NCBI GenBank assembly: GCA_030613445.1
Contig: JAUWLY010000011.1
Span: forward strand, 1 to 22,907
Direction: 5' to 3'
From: Candidatus Stahliibacteriota bacterium
Lineage (GTDB): Bacteria; Hydrothermota; Tepidihabitantia; SM23-42
DNA: 22,907 nt
Part shown: positions 15,275-22,907 of the stretch, in pieces
Layout: each line of letters starts with the position of its first letter
Position numbering within the stretch: position 1 is the first letter of the stretch
Made by a program: the position numbers and the translations under genes
The notes under the pieces: generated by a model
The model's input: the letters and a program-made list of their open reading frames with translations, nothing else
Databases searched by the model: none
What the model was told of the DNA's origin: nothing

Positions 15275-15313
15275 ATATTTTTCTTAATGAGCGTAGTGAG
15301 TTTAGAAAAATAT
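15275..15313 (+). repeat. AT-rich inverted repeat downstream of tRNA-Asn
   Basis: ATATTTTTCTTAA (15275-15287) and TTTAGAAAAATAT (15301-15313) are complementary at 12 of 13 positions around the 13-nt loop TGAGCGTAGTGAG. It starts 4 nt after the tRNA. It may end or protect the tRNA transcript, although no T-run follows the stem on the plus strand. Confidence 0.55.
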
Positions 15314-15316
15314 AAT

Positions 15317-15428
15317 TTCGAATCCCGTGATAGCGGGTGAGAGATACCTATTGAAAGAATCCTGCTTCAGTAGGGTGAGAGATACCTATTGAAAGAATCC
15401 TGCTTCAGTAGGGTGACAGATACCTAAT
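15317..15428 (+). repeat. three tandem ~38-bp units, each with a small hairpin
   Basis: Units at 15317-15352 (36 bp), 15353-15390 and 15391-15428 (38 bp each) share GGGTGAGAGATACCTA-type sequence. The second and third are nearly identical. Each contains a 5-bp hairpin: CCCGT-GATA-GCGGG in the first, CCTGC-TTCA-GTAGG in the others. Stem bases differ between units but pairing is kept. The first unit begins TTCGAATCC, like the tRNA T loop just upstream. Confidence 0.8.
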
Positions 15429-15458
15429 GATACTCTTTTTAAACAAACAATAACAAAG

Positions 15459-15737
15459 ATGAAACCACAGGATTGGTTTGTCTATATTGTTGAATGTAAA
15501 GACAAATCTCTTTATGTGGGGATTACTACAAATATTGAAAAAAGAATCAATGACCATAATTCAGGGAAAGGTTGCCACTACACCAAGCACAGAAAACCTG
15601 TTAAGCTCTTATTTTGTGAAAAACATAATGACCGCAGATCCGCAGTTAATAGCGAATTAGAGATTAAAAAATTCAGCAGGGCGAAGAAGTTTGACTTAAT
15701 AAAGAATGATCTATTGAATTGCAGAAGAAGATATTGA
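15459..15737 (+). CDS. GIY-YIG domain protein, UPF0213 type, 92 aa
   Basis: A single GIY-YIG nuclease domain fills the protein: FVYIVECKDKSLYVGITTN (residues 7-25) contains the two signature strands (VYI and YVG), followed by the catalytic-type Arg in NIEKRINDHNSGKG and the Glu of NSELEIKKFSRAKK near 67. Length and the GCHYTKHRKPVKLLFCE segment match the UPF0213/YhbQ group of small stand-alone domains, whose role is not settled, rather than intron homing enzymes. No good Shine-Dalgarno sequence precedes the ATG. It lies 187 nt downstream of the intron-bearing tRNA and converges with the propeller protein gene. Confidence 0.88.
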   Translation: MKPQDWFVYIVECKDKSLYVGITTNIEKRINDHNSGKGCHYTKHRKPVKLLFCEKHNDRRSAVNSELEIKKFSRAKKFDLIKNDLLNCRRRY

Positions 15738-15766
15738 GGAAACCTGACCTCCATCTTTCGGAGTAG

Positions 15767-18700
15767 TTATTTCAACAGTATCACTTTTTCAACTTTCTTA
15801 TGACTATTCACCGTAATCGTCACAAAATAGACACCGGTATTTAGATTGCCTTTAAGCTCGTAAACACCTGCAGATTTTTTATCTAATACCACATTTTCTA
15901 TTAATCTTCCGCAGATATCATATATGCATATCGTAATTTTCTCACCTTCTGGAAAAGTAACTTTGAACGCCAATTTGTCTCTCATAGGATTGCTTTTTGG
16001 AATAAAAGAAAATATTTGTGGCGTTCTTTTTATCTCCAGAATACTATATCCATAATTTGCAATAAATCTGTAGCAACTTGCCGGTGCTCCTGGTGGATCG
16101 GTTGAAACATGGCCAGCAATGTCCGTCGCCTCTATATAATATTGCACGGTATCAATTGTTAGTGTATCGACCTCGGGGATGGAGTCAACATACCAATCTT
16201 GAACAGCTGCACAATGCATGGTTGTTGACACCCAATCAGGGTCTTCATTCCTCTTATAATAAAGAACTACAGAATCTACGCCTGAAACCACATCCGTAAC
16301 CTTCGTTGAAATTTCAAAAGGTCCAGTAAAAGAGGTATCAACCCAGACCGTAGTGGATTCTATTACGGGACCAGTATCGACACTGAAACTATCGGGATTA
16401 GCATACGGTCCCTGATTCCCTGCCCAATCGTAGGCTTTCACTCGCCAGTAGAAATGAGAGTATTCATATAGAAATCTGGAAGTAATAGTTGTGTCCAACG
16501 TATCAGCAATCAATGGTGAAACAAAACTGAGCATTGTATCAACTTGAATGATATAGCGAATAGGTGCCGACGAAATTTCCGCTCTCTTTCCATTCTCACT
16601 ACTCGCCTTTTGGGTGCACTTTCTAATATCTGCCGGATTTGCTACAGTAGTCCATTCAAAATTTACAAGAGTATCATCTAAAATAATACCATTAATGGGT
16701 GAAAGTAGTGTTGGCACTATAGGCGCGGTTGTATCAACCCCAACCCCAAATCGCCAGATCGAAGAGAATTCACTTTCATTAGTAGCAACATCAAAAGTCT
16801 TTACGCGCCAATAGTAAATGGTATCAGACAAAGTCGTACTAAATACTGTATCAACTAAAGTCGTCTCAACCAATCCGAGAGAGAATGTGCTATCTAATGC
16901 ATATTGAAGAAGATAGTGGTCAACTCCACTTAGATTGTCAGTAGCTTCATACCATATAAAACTGACCACACTGTCATTCAAATAGCCATAGTTGGGTGGT
17001 GAGATTAAATCAACAATGGTGGGTGGTGTCGTGTCAATAATTACCATCCAGGTTTCATTTGATTGTCGCGAGTTACCTGCGCTATCATAGGCGATGACAT
17101 ACCAACTATGGTAGCCTTCATGTAAATCATAATTAGCTACCCACGATGTATCGATATTCGGGCTTCTCAAGGTATCATTAATATAGACTTCATAATTTTC
17201 AAGTCCACTAGTTGAATCAAAAGAGGCTTGCCAAATAAAAGTTGGTCTTGTGATAGCTAAGTATGTTGTATCCAATGGTAAGATAAGACTGAACGGATTT
17301 GGAGGCGATAAGTCTACGATTGAAAAGTTGCTATTACTTTGGTCTTCAGCTATGAGGTTATTTAGTGAATCTAAAGCTTGTATTTTCACGCGGCAGGTAG
17401 TGCAAATGATATTGGGGAGCGTCCAGCTTAATGATGTGCTATCTGTTGGAATACTAGTAGCAATTGTGTCGGTGTAACTATTACCACTATCAGTAGAAAA
17501 AAGAATCATATAGCAATCTATCGTCGGATTTTCGCATGACCAAATGATATCATGGATTGCCCCTGCGGCCCAGATTTCAGAGCCATTTGGTACTATTAAT
17601 TTAATTGCATTTATTTTTAAAAGATATACTTGCCAGTCATTGTTGCCAGTCAAATCTTTACAGCCGGTGATTATGTATCCTCCATCAGAAGTTTGTCGAA
17701 TTGAATATCCGGATTCATTTCTCATTCCTCCGTGTCTCTTAATCCATAATGTTTCGCCATTTATGTTTACTTTAATAACATAAACCTGTCCAATATAGAT
17801 AGGATTAGAATAAGTACATCCTACACCAATATAACCTTCATCTAAACATTGTTGAATGCACCTAATCCAATCATTATCTGACTCATCAAAGGCTTTTGTC
17901 CAGAGTGTATCACCATTCGCGTTTGTTTTTATAAAATAAGAGTTACTGTAATTCGGAGCACCTACACCAAATGAAAATGTGAAACCACCAATTATGTACC
18001 CTTCGTCATTAGTTTGTTGGACCGAATTACCCCTATCATAGTATATTCCGCCGTATGTCCTATCCCAAATAATGTCGCCATTAATATCTGTTTTTATAAA
18101 ATATACATCACTCGATCCAGCACCAAAAGAGCGTGTGCTACCTGTAATAATGTAGCCACCGTCTGTAGTTTGCTGGACTGAATAGCCTACATCATTAGGT
18201 ACGCCACCATATGTTTTTGTCCAGAGAGTGTCGCCGCTTGCATTCGTTTTGATAAAATAAACATCCCACCCACCAGCTCCCAAAGAGGTTGTTCCACCAA
18301 CTACGATGTATCCTTCATCCGTAGTTTGCTTAACTGAAAAACCTTCATCACTACGTAATTCACCAAAAACCTTTGTCCATATCGTATCTCCATTGGAATC
18401 AGTTTTAATAAGAAAAACATTACTGGAGTCGGGAGTTCCTATACCGAATGAATATGTCTTACCTACTATGATAAAACCATTATCGGTTGTCTCTTGTACC
18501 TCCCAACCTTCTTCGTCGTTAATCCCCCCAAATGTCTTGAACCATATGGCATTACCATTGATATCTGTTTTAAAAAGATAAACATCTGAACCTCCATTGC
18601 CAAATGATTTTGTAGAGCCAACGATAACATATCCACTGTCTGAAGTTTGGCAAATTGAAACTCCAAAGTCTGAATAATCTCCGCCATAGGTGTTTTCCCA

Positions 18701-18772
18701 GAGAACATCCGGTTCCTGGGCGAATACAATAGTCATAGATAATTGACACAATACTAAATACCATCTTTTCAT
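15767..18772 (-). CDS. secreted seven-blade propeller/FN3 protein with type A sorting tail, 1001 aa
   Basis: After a signal peptide (1-18, ending IVFA|Q) come seven repeats of about 52 residues (roughly 28-390), each like YGGVPNDVGYSVQQTTDGGY ... DVYFIKTDINGDTLWTKT, predicted to close into one seven-bladed beta propeller. A domain starting VPNGSEIWAAGAIHDIIWSC (about 394-490) and several FN3-like modules with DTTPP/DTTAP linkers follow (490-890). The tail IPKSNPMRDKLAF ... GVYFVTITVNSHKKVEKVILLK is a sorting domain, so it should be exported and anchored at the surface. No catalytic residues are recognisable; adhesion or ligand binding is likely (inference). The ATG follows GGGGAGGAAAA. One FN3 module carries an odd basic insertion near residues 715-735. 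Confidence 0.85.
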   Translation of the reverse strand: MKRWYLVLCQLSMTIVFAQEPDVLWENTYGGDYSDFGVSICQTSDSGYVIVGSTKSFGNGGSDVYLFKTDINGNAIWFKTFGGINDEEGWEVQETTDNGFIIVGKTYSFGIGTPDSSNVFLIKTDSNGDTIWTKVFGELRSDEGFSVKQTTDEGYIVVGGTTSLGAGGWDVYFIKTNASGDTLWTKTYGGVPNDVGYSVQQTTDGGYIITGSTRSFGAGSSDVYFIKTDINGDIIWDRTYGGIYYDRGNSVQQTNDEGYIIGGFTFSFGVGAPNYSNSYFIKTNANGDTLWTKAFDESDNDWIRCIQQCLDEGYIGVGCTYSNPIYIGQVYVIKVNINGETLWIKRHGGMRNESGYSIRQTSDGGYIITGCKDLTGNNDWQVYLLKINAIKLIVPNGSEIWAAGAIHDIIWSCENPTIDCYMILFSTDSGNSYTDTIATSIPTDSTSLSWTLPNIICTTCRVKIQALDSLNNLIAEDQSNSNFSIVDLSPPNPFSLILPLDTTYLAITRPTFIWQASFDSTSGLENYEVYINDTLRSPNIDTSWVANYDLHEGYHSWYVIAYDSAGNSRQSNETWMVIIDTTPPTIVDLISPPNYGYLNDSVVSFIWYEATDNLSGVDHYLLQYALDSTFSLGLVETTLVDTVFSTTLSDTIYYWRVKTFDVATNESEFSSIWRFGVGVDTTAPIVPTLLSPINGIILDDTLVNFEWTTVANPADIRKCTQKASSENGKRAEISSAPIRYIIQVDTMLSFVSPLIADTLDTTITSRFLYEYSHFYWRVKAYDWAGNQGPYANPDSFSVDTGPVIESTTVWVDTSFTGPFEISTKVTDVVSGVDSVVLYYKRNEDPDWVSTTMHCAAVQDWYVDSIPEVDTLTIDTVQYYIEATDIAGHVSTDPPGAPASCYRFIANYGYSILEIKRTPQIFSFIPKSNPMRDKLAFKVTFPEGEKITICIYDICGRLIENVVLDKKSAGVYELKGNLNTGVYFVTITVNSHKKVEKVILLK

Positions 18773-18804
18773 TTTTTCCTCCCCACCTATTTAGTAATTT
18801 TATA

Positions 18805-18832
18805 ATTATAGATAGATAAAATTAGATGTCAA
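18805..18832 (-). promoter_or_regulatory. promoter of the propeller/FN3 protein gene
   Basis: Perfect consensus on the minus strand: TTGACA (18832-18827), 16-bp spacer, TATAAT (18810-18805). The leader is about 26 nt and includes GGGGAGG. Confidence 0.75.
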
Positions 18833-19034
18833 GATAGATACTGCGGAATTATATGTCCGTCACTCGTTTTGTCCAACTCAAACAGTAGGGTCATTACAAT
18901 TAGATGGCGTACTATAAATAGTTCCTTATTTTTGTACGAACATTTGCCTGATAAATCACCTGCCTGCCTCAGGCAGGGGCGACTACAATAGAATCCTCTG
19001 GGGAAAAGTGTGTACACCCTTCGAGGAATCGGGC

Positions 19035-19062
19035 TTGACTCCACCTTTCCAACACATATACT
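19035..19062 (+). promoter_or_regulatory. promoter of the 5'-nucleotidase-C-domain protein gene
   Basis: TTGACT (19035-19040), 16-bp spacer, TATACT (19057-19062). It overlaps the apparent upstream extension of the reading frame, which excludes a start at 19010 and supports 19079. Confidence 0.6.
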
Positions 19063-19078
19063 CAATCAGGAGAAAAGA

Positions 19079-21253
19079 ATGATGAATAACAAAGAACGAT
19101 CAACAGATATTGGCACGTGCAGCCAGGCGATGGTGTGGCTTGTCGTGCTTGTATGCTTGTCAACAAATATACTCTGGGCAGGACAGAAACTTTTGTCACC
19201 GTGTTACCTTTTGGAATTGGAATCGATCGGGTTTCCCACTGCTGAAAAACAACAGGCAGCATGGCCTATACATGACCTCATAGCCCATGAAGGAAAACTG
19301 TATCTTGGTCATGGTGATGCGGTCGTTAATACCGGTCCCACTGACATTATATACTATGATTTAAATAATGAGGAGTTTGTCGCCGAGTTTACTGTAGACG
19401 ACGAAGCGATTTATTATTATCAGCTAATCGATAAAAGATTAATGATCCCGGGCATCGATGCAACTGAAGACTGGGATTTTGGTAATTTCTATATACTGAC
19501 AGATACCGGTTGGATAAAAAACAGAACAATCCCAAATGGCATCCACGTCACCCACCTTGCATCATATGACGAGAATTTATTTGCCAGCACCAGTACTCTT
19601 GGTAGTGTCGGAGAGAACATCGATTTTGCCTTTGGCGGGGTATTCTGTTCAGCAGACAATGGCAAGACCTGGATTCTCTCGTACGCAACACCGAGCGATG
19701 ACAAAAGCGTTTACCGCGTACAAGCGCTTGTCACTTACCGGGATAAATTATATGCATTCCCCTTTGCCTTTAGTGGTTTGACCAAAGAAGATATCCCTAC
19801 AAGATATCATGGAGCATTATCAGATAGATATTCTTCAGACAATGAATATCTCATACTCTCGAATGACATTTTTGGTCAGTGCGATGTCATTGTCTTCGAT
19901 GGTAAGACATGGCGTTGCGAAGATATCATACCGAAAGACAAACTTTGCTACATAACCAGACCATTTGTCTTCAAAGAGAAGCTGTATATACCAGGGCTCT
20001 TTGGTGAATACATCGACTATTTGAATAAGGACCGACAACTCGCACCCCAGGCAAAAACACTCCTTTTTAGTTTTGACGGCAAGCGAACCAAAGAAGTGAA
20101 TTTTGATTATGATAGACTTGCCGATGTCTTAGTGAAGGAAGATACCTTATACCTCCTTATTGAAAAAAACAGTCTATACTATGTCGCCAAAACAGGGAAC
20201 CTCAAGAAATGGCACTATTTCCTGATCCCCCCAGCAGTGGAAAAGCCAAAGTCAATCGAATATTCTGATCGGTTGTTCTATATCGGGGCAGAAGATGGCA
20301 ATATTTTCGTATCAGAACAGAATCGATTGATTAAGAATTTCAAAGAAGCAACAAGCGTCTTACCCAAAAAAATCTTTGGTGCTGCTGAACTACCAAGAGA
20401 CGGCAAGTGGTATTGGACCGCGATAACTGATTTACAGAACTGGGGACAACTCGCTCTGCTCACTGCCGAAGTTAAGTACGGTAATGTTTTGAAGATAAAC
20501 ACAACCAATATAGAAAAACTGAGTGTCTTTCCACCAAAGCACTTTCTCAACACTGAACACGAAACCATGTTAATAATCGATGGGGTGGTGGTTTATGAGG
20601 CACTGACTGAAGACATAAACGAGCTTATCTGTACGCAGTCTGTAGACAGCACTGGGACTTGCTGGAACGTAGAAGAGGGGACTAGAGAATTTGAAACCTA
20701 TATCCCAAACAAATACCTTGTTGGAAAAACTGATATTGAATTAACCAGAAAAGGTAAAGACCCCCTTGTCGGCTATTGGAAAGCAGATGTAATAAGGGAA
20801 GCAGCTGATACAGACCTTGCAATAATCAGTCGCAGTGGAATTCGGGATGATATTATTTCAAGCAGTATTTTTCTTGAGGACATATATGATGCCAATTACC
20901 GAAATAAAATCTGTCAGTTCAAAGCATCGGGCAAAGAATTAGCAAAGATGCTTGAATATAACCTCAACCAACCTGAAGACCAGAAGTGTCATATTTCTGG
21001 GTTCACAATCAAATACGCATTCGAAGACTCAGATATTAAAATCACAGAAACGACGCTCGACCCAAAAAAGAAATATACGGTCGCTACTGAAGACTACCTT
21101 GTCGAACGAGCAAAGCATTTCTTGGGACAGGATATAGAATACAGCACGACTGATAAGGATACCTACCAAGCCATACTTGAATGGTTTACCGAGCATAAGA
21201 CAATCAGGGCTATTGCACCGAGAATTGAAAGGTTGATTAAAGATCAGAAGTAG
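19079..21253 (+). CDS. secreted propeller-like protein with a 5'-nucleotidase C-terminal domain, 724 aa
   Basis: The start at 19079 (or the adjacent ATG at 19082) follows AGGAGA and gives a signal peptide of about 34 residues (VWLVVLVCLSTNILWA|GQ). Residues 45-480 carry repeated strands such as YDLNNEEFVAEF, DNGKTWILSYATP, YRDKLYAFPFAF and FKEKLYIPGLFG, resembling a sialidase-like beta propeller. Residues about 565-710 match the C-terminal domain of periplasmic 5'-nucleotidases (UshA type): ADVIREAADTDLAIISRSGI near 569-588, FLEDIYDANYRNKICQFKAS, a GKELAKMLEYN segment, HISGFTIKY and DPKKKYTVATEDYL. In that family this domain binds the nucleotide base, while a separate N-terminal metallophosphoesterase does catalysis; no DxH, GDxxD or GNHD motif is present here. 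A ligand-binding, non-enzymatic role is likely (inference). There is no type A sorting tail. Confidence 0.8.
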   Translation: MMNNKERSTDIGTCSQAMVWLVVLVCLSTNILWAGQKLLSPCYLLELESIGFPTAEKQQAAWPIHDLIAHEGKLYLGHGDAVVNTGPTDIIYYDLNNEEFVAEFTVDDEAIYYYQLIDKRLMIPGIDATEDWDFGNFYILTDTGWIKNRTIPNGIHVTHLASYDENLFASTSTLGSVGENIDFAFGGVFCSADNGKTWILSYATPSDDKSVYRVQALVTYRDKLYAFPFAFSGLTKEDIPTRYHGALSDRYSSDNEYLILSNDIFGQCDVIVFDGKTWRCEDIIPKDKLCYITRPFVFKEKLYIPGLFGEYIDYLNKDRQLAPQAKTLLFSFDGKRTKEVNFDYDRLADVLVKEDTLYLLIEKNSLYYVAKTGNLKKWHYFLIPPAVEKPKSIEYSDRLFYIGAEDGNIFVSEQNRLIKNFKEATSVLPKKIFGAAELPRDGKWYWTAITDLQNWGQLALLTAEVKYGNVLKINTTNIEKLSVFPPKHFLNTEHETMLIIDGVVVYEALTEDINELICTQSVDSTGTCWNVEEGTREFETYIPNKYLVGKTDIELTRKGKDPLVGYWKADVIREAADTDLAIISRSGIRDDIISSSIFLEDIYDANYRNKICQFKASGKELAKMLEYNLNQPEDQKCHISGFTIKYAFEDSDIKITETTLDPKKKYTVATEDYLVERAKHFLGQDIEYSTTDKDTYQAILEWFTEHKTIRAIAPRIERLIKDQK

Positions 21254-21296
21254 GGCGTTTCCCTCGATGTTGAGCTCGGGACGAAACGTATACCCG

Positions 21297-21355
21297 CCCT
21301 GTCAAATAAACTTCTGGAAGAAGCATGGGCATTTCTGTTACGTTATTTAACAGGG
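21297..21355. repeat. inverted repeat between convergent genes
   Basis: CCCTGTCAAATAA (21297-21309) and TTATTTAACAGGG (21343-21355) pair at 12 of 13 positions around a 33-nt spacer, which itself contains a small CTTC/GAAG hairpin. The position between two converging genes suggests a shared terminator or a short palindromic element. Confidence 0.45.
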
Positions 21356-21370
21356 GGCACGTCGTATTTT

Positions 21371-21426
21371 GAAGTTTTGAGGTTACGAGGTTCAGAACTT
21401 CTGAACTTCCTAGCTTCTTAAGTTCA
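21371..21426. repeat. degenerate octamer array overlapping a gene end
   Basis: Seven consecutive 8-bp units: GAAGTTTT, GAGGTTAC, GAGGTTCA, GAACTTCT, GAACTTCC, TAGCTTCT, TAAGTTCA. Within it GTTCAGAA-C-TTCTGAAC forms a perfect 8-bp inverted repeat. The last units run into the 3' end of the minus-strand TPR gene, whose last codons (NLRS and stop) are made of array sequence. Confidence 0.65.
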
Positions 21427-22907
21427 TCTTGGTAATTCTTTCAATCTCTTTCACACGCGCTTTGAGATCGATTTCTTTGTAGATTTTTAGAGCCTCATTC
21501 AGGTTCTTGTGAGCGAGTTTCTTCTCTTGTCGATTACCCAACGTCAAAAAAACACATCCATATTCATAATAAGAATCAGCCAACAGCTTCTTATTACGAA
21601 GTCCTTCTGCCAGAGCAACCGCTTCATCAAAGTACTTCTTTGATTTACTTAACGATTTCAAGCTGCCTTCTTTGCTATGTATTATCGCCAGATTGACGAG
21701 TAAACCTATTTGGACACTGGTTAGATCAATCTCTTTAGCCAGATTGAGTGCTGCATGAGCTGCATCCCGTGCATCAGCTAGCCTATTCTGTTTTATTCTC
21801 AGTTCTGAGAAGGAACTATTAACACGACTTATCGCTTTTTTGTGCCCGATATGCTCAAAGATCCCTTTGGCGGTATTCAATAGCTTTTCTGCTTTATGAA
21901 GTTCACCCATATGAATATAAGCAATACTCAACCGATGCGAAGAACTTCCGATCGTCCACTTATCACTTGCTTTTTTACTTATGGCCAATGCTTTTTGCGA
22001 TATTATCGCCGCCTTCTTGTGTTCGAGCTTACTTTCGTATACTTCGCCCAGAGCCTCAAGCGCGAATGTAATCAGTCTATTGTCGCCGATTTCTTCACTC
22101 ATTGCTAAAGCTGCTTCGAGTGATTTAACCGCTTTCTCGTATTGGCACGAATGCTGATAAGCTACCGCCAGGTTGGTATAAGCAATACCGATACCGTGTT
22201 TGCTGCCAAGCTCTTCATTGATTTTTAAATAGTTATTTAGCAGTTCGATCGCTTTATCATATTCTCCTTTGTTCTCATAAACATTGCCCAGGTTACAGTA
22301 AGCAATGCCAATACCGCCCTTGTCACCCAATTCCTGGCTGATTTTCAATTTCATGGCAAAGGCATCAATTGCCTGATCAAATTTGTTCTGGGTACGGTAG
22401 ATTGTACCTAAATTATTGTATACATCACTAACTGCCCGGCGTTCACCAATGTTCTCAGCAATTAGCAACGCTTCCTCAAGTAAGTGCACCGCTTTTTCAT
22501 ATTCGCCTAAAAATGAATAAACAATGGCGAGGGGAACATGAGAAACTAATAGCGTATGCTTGAGTTCTTTGTTGAACTGCCACTCTTTCTTGCTCTTCAC
22601 TTTCCTTACTATGGATATCGCTTGCAAACCCTTTTTTTCAGAGATGTCCATCTTGCCCTTTATTCGGTAAACCCAGCATTCAAGTCGCAATATATTAGCT
22701 CGCTCAATCTTCGCTTCAATACTAACGGTTCTGATTGTCTTCAAAGCTCGCCCTGCCTTGTTAAGCATAGCTATGGCTTGATCAAATAAACCTTGTCCGA
22801 TAAACACCTCGGTCATCGCAATGTAAGAACGTACTCTTGTCAGAACATCTTTTTTTCCGCTCTTCGCCATTTCTGTATAGGCGCTCTGTGCCTTATCATA
22901 CTGACCG
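21410..22907 (-). CDS. TPR protein, 5' end outside the window
   Basis: Repeats of about 40 residues of the longer TPR type seen in Rapsyn/LGN-like proteins, for example GIGIAYCNLGNVYENKGEYD, GIGIAYTNLAVAYQHSCQYE and LITFALEALGEVYESKLEHK. The Met at 22870 is not a convincing start: the frame stays open to the window edge, reads GQYDKAQSAYTE just before it, which continues a TPR helix, and no ribosome site precedes it. Bacterial proteins with such arrays often carry an N-terminal kinase, cyclase or ATPase domain; whether this one does cannot be seen. The stop codon lies within an octamer repeat array, so the original C-terminus may have been altered. Confidence 0.85.
   Translation of the reverse strand, partial: GQYDKAQSAYTEMAKSGKKDVLTRVRSYIAMTEVFIGQGLFDQAIAMLNKAGRALKTIRTVSIEAKIERANILRLECWVYRIKGKMDISEKKGLQAISIVRKVKSKKEWQFNKELKHTLLVSHVPLAIVYSFLGEYEKAVHLLEEALLIAENIGERRAVSDVYNNLGTIYRTQNKFDQAIDAFAMKLKISQELGDKGGIGIAYCNLGNVYENKGEYDKAIELLNNYLKINEELGSKHGIGIAYTNLAVAYQHSCQYEKAVKSLEAALAMSEEIGDNRLITFALEALGEVYESKLEHKKAAIISQKALAISKKASDKWTIGSSSHRLSIAYIHMGELHKAEKLLNTAKGIFEHIGHKKAISRVNSSFSELRIKQNRLADARDAAHAALNLAKEIDLTSVQIGLLVNLAIIHSKEGSLKSLSKSKKYFDEAVALAEGLRNKKLLADSYYEYGCVFLTLGNRQEKKLAHKNLNEALKIYKEIDLKARVKEIERITKMNLRS

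Larger units (their letters stand above)
18773..19078. other. divergent intergenic region
   Basis: About 306 bp between two divergent secreted-protein genes. It contains both promoters, listed separately, and a short perfect inverted repeat CCTGCCT-C-AGGCAGG at 18963-18977 of a kind often seen dispersed in genomes. I see no RNA gene or credible coding sequence; the reading frames here lack ribosome sites and recognisable products. Confidence 0.6.

Noticed and set aside
15317..15428. CRISPR array
   Set aside because: Units are contiguous, without unique spacers, and no cas genes are present.
15459..15737. GIY-YIG protein as homing endonuclease of the nearby group I intron
   Set aside because: It lies outside the intron, has the compact UPF0213 form without a DNA-binding extension, and this family is widespread away from introns.
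18829..19065. 78-codon minus-strand frame in the divergent intergenic region
   Set aside because: It runs through both promoters, lacks a ribosome site and its product resembles no protein family.
19010..19078. Start of the 5'-nucleotidase-domain protein at 19010
   Set aside because: These codons contain the promoter boxes, and the AGGAGA site and signal peptide fit the ATG at 19079/19082.
22868..22870. Met at 22870 as true start of the last TPR protein
   Set aside because: TPR-like sequence continues in frame to the window edge and no ribosome binding site precedes this Met.

Overview
The window looks like a chromosomal segment of an AT-leaning bacterium, probably of the FCB/candidate-phylum type (candidate division WOR-3 or a relative). 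This placement is inference. It rests on two very large secreted proteins that both end in a type A (Por/T9SS-like) sorting tail (KVIKLK and KVILLK), a gingipain-like C25 peptidase, long TPR proteins, and many short degenerate repeat arrays. There are no phage, IS or CRISPR genes.

Layout. Positions 1-7977 (minus strand) run purA, alr, a secreted LysM protein, a stand-alone cyclic-nucleotide-binding domain protein, a 1242-residue TPR protein and the first codons of another gene. LysM/cNMP overlap by 4 nt and TPR/next gene by 1 nt, so the last four genes look like one expression unit, while purA and alr each have their own promoter. A 42-bp repeat pair separates purA from the divergent 8216-9782 unit: a divergent serine hydroxymethyltransferase-family PLP enzyme plus a 35-residue Lys-rich protein. 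Then come a heptamer repeat array, the relic of a sorting-domain gene, a PLDc_N-type membrane protein (minus) and a B12-type radical SAM protein (plus). A C25 peptidase (minus) follows, facing the radical SAM gene across a perfect palindromic terminator.

The most striking locus is 14941-15271. It is a tRNA-Asn(GUU) gene whose anticodon is split by a 259-nt group I intron with an intact-looking Azoarcus-like core and no ORF. It is followed by a stem-loop and three copies of a hairpin-bearing ~38-bp repeat, a UPF0213-type GIY-YIG protein, a secreted seven-blade propeller/FN3 protein (minus), and a secreted propeller protein carrying a 5'-nucleotidase C-terminal domain without its metallophosphoesterase (plus). 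The window ends in a TPR protein whose N-terminus lies outside.

Regulation. I can place nine sigma70-type promoters by eye, and every one has a 16-bp spacer. Several put the predicted start of transcription on, or within a few bases of, the start codon (alr, the PLDc_N protein, the radical SAM protein, nearly the C25 peptidase), so leaderless mRNAs seem common here. Short-period repeat arrays (7-mers, 8-mers) lie both between genes and inside coding sequence, where they appear to have added residues to proteins.
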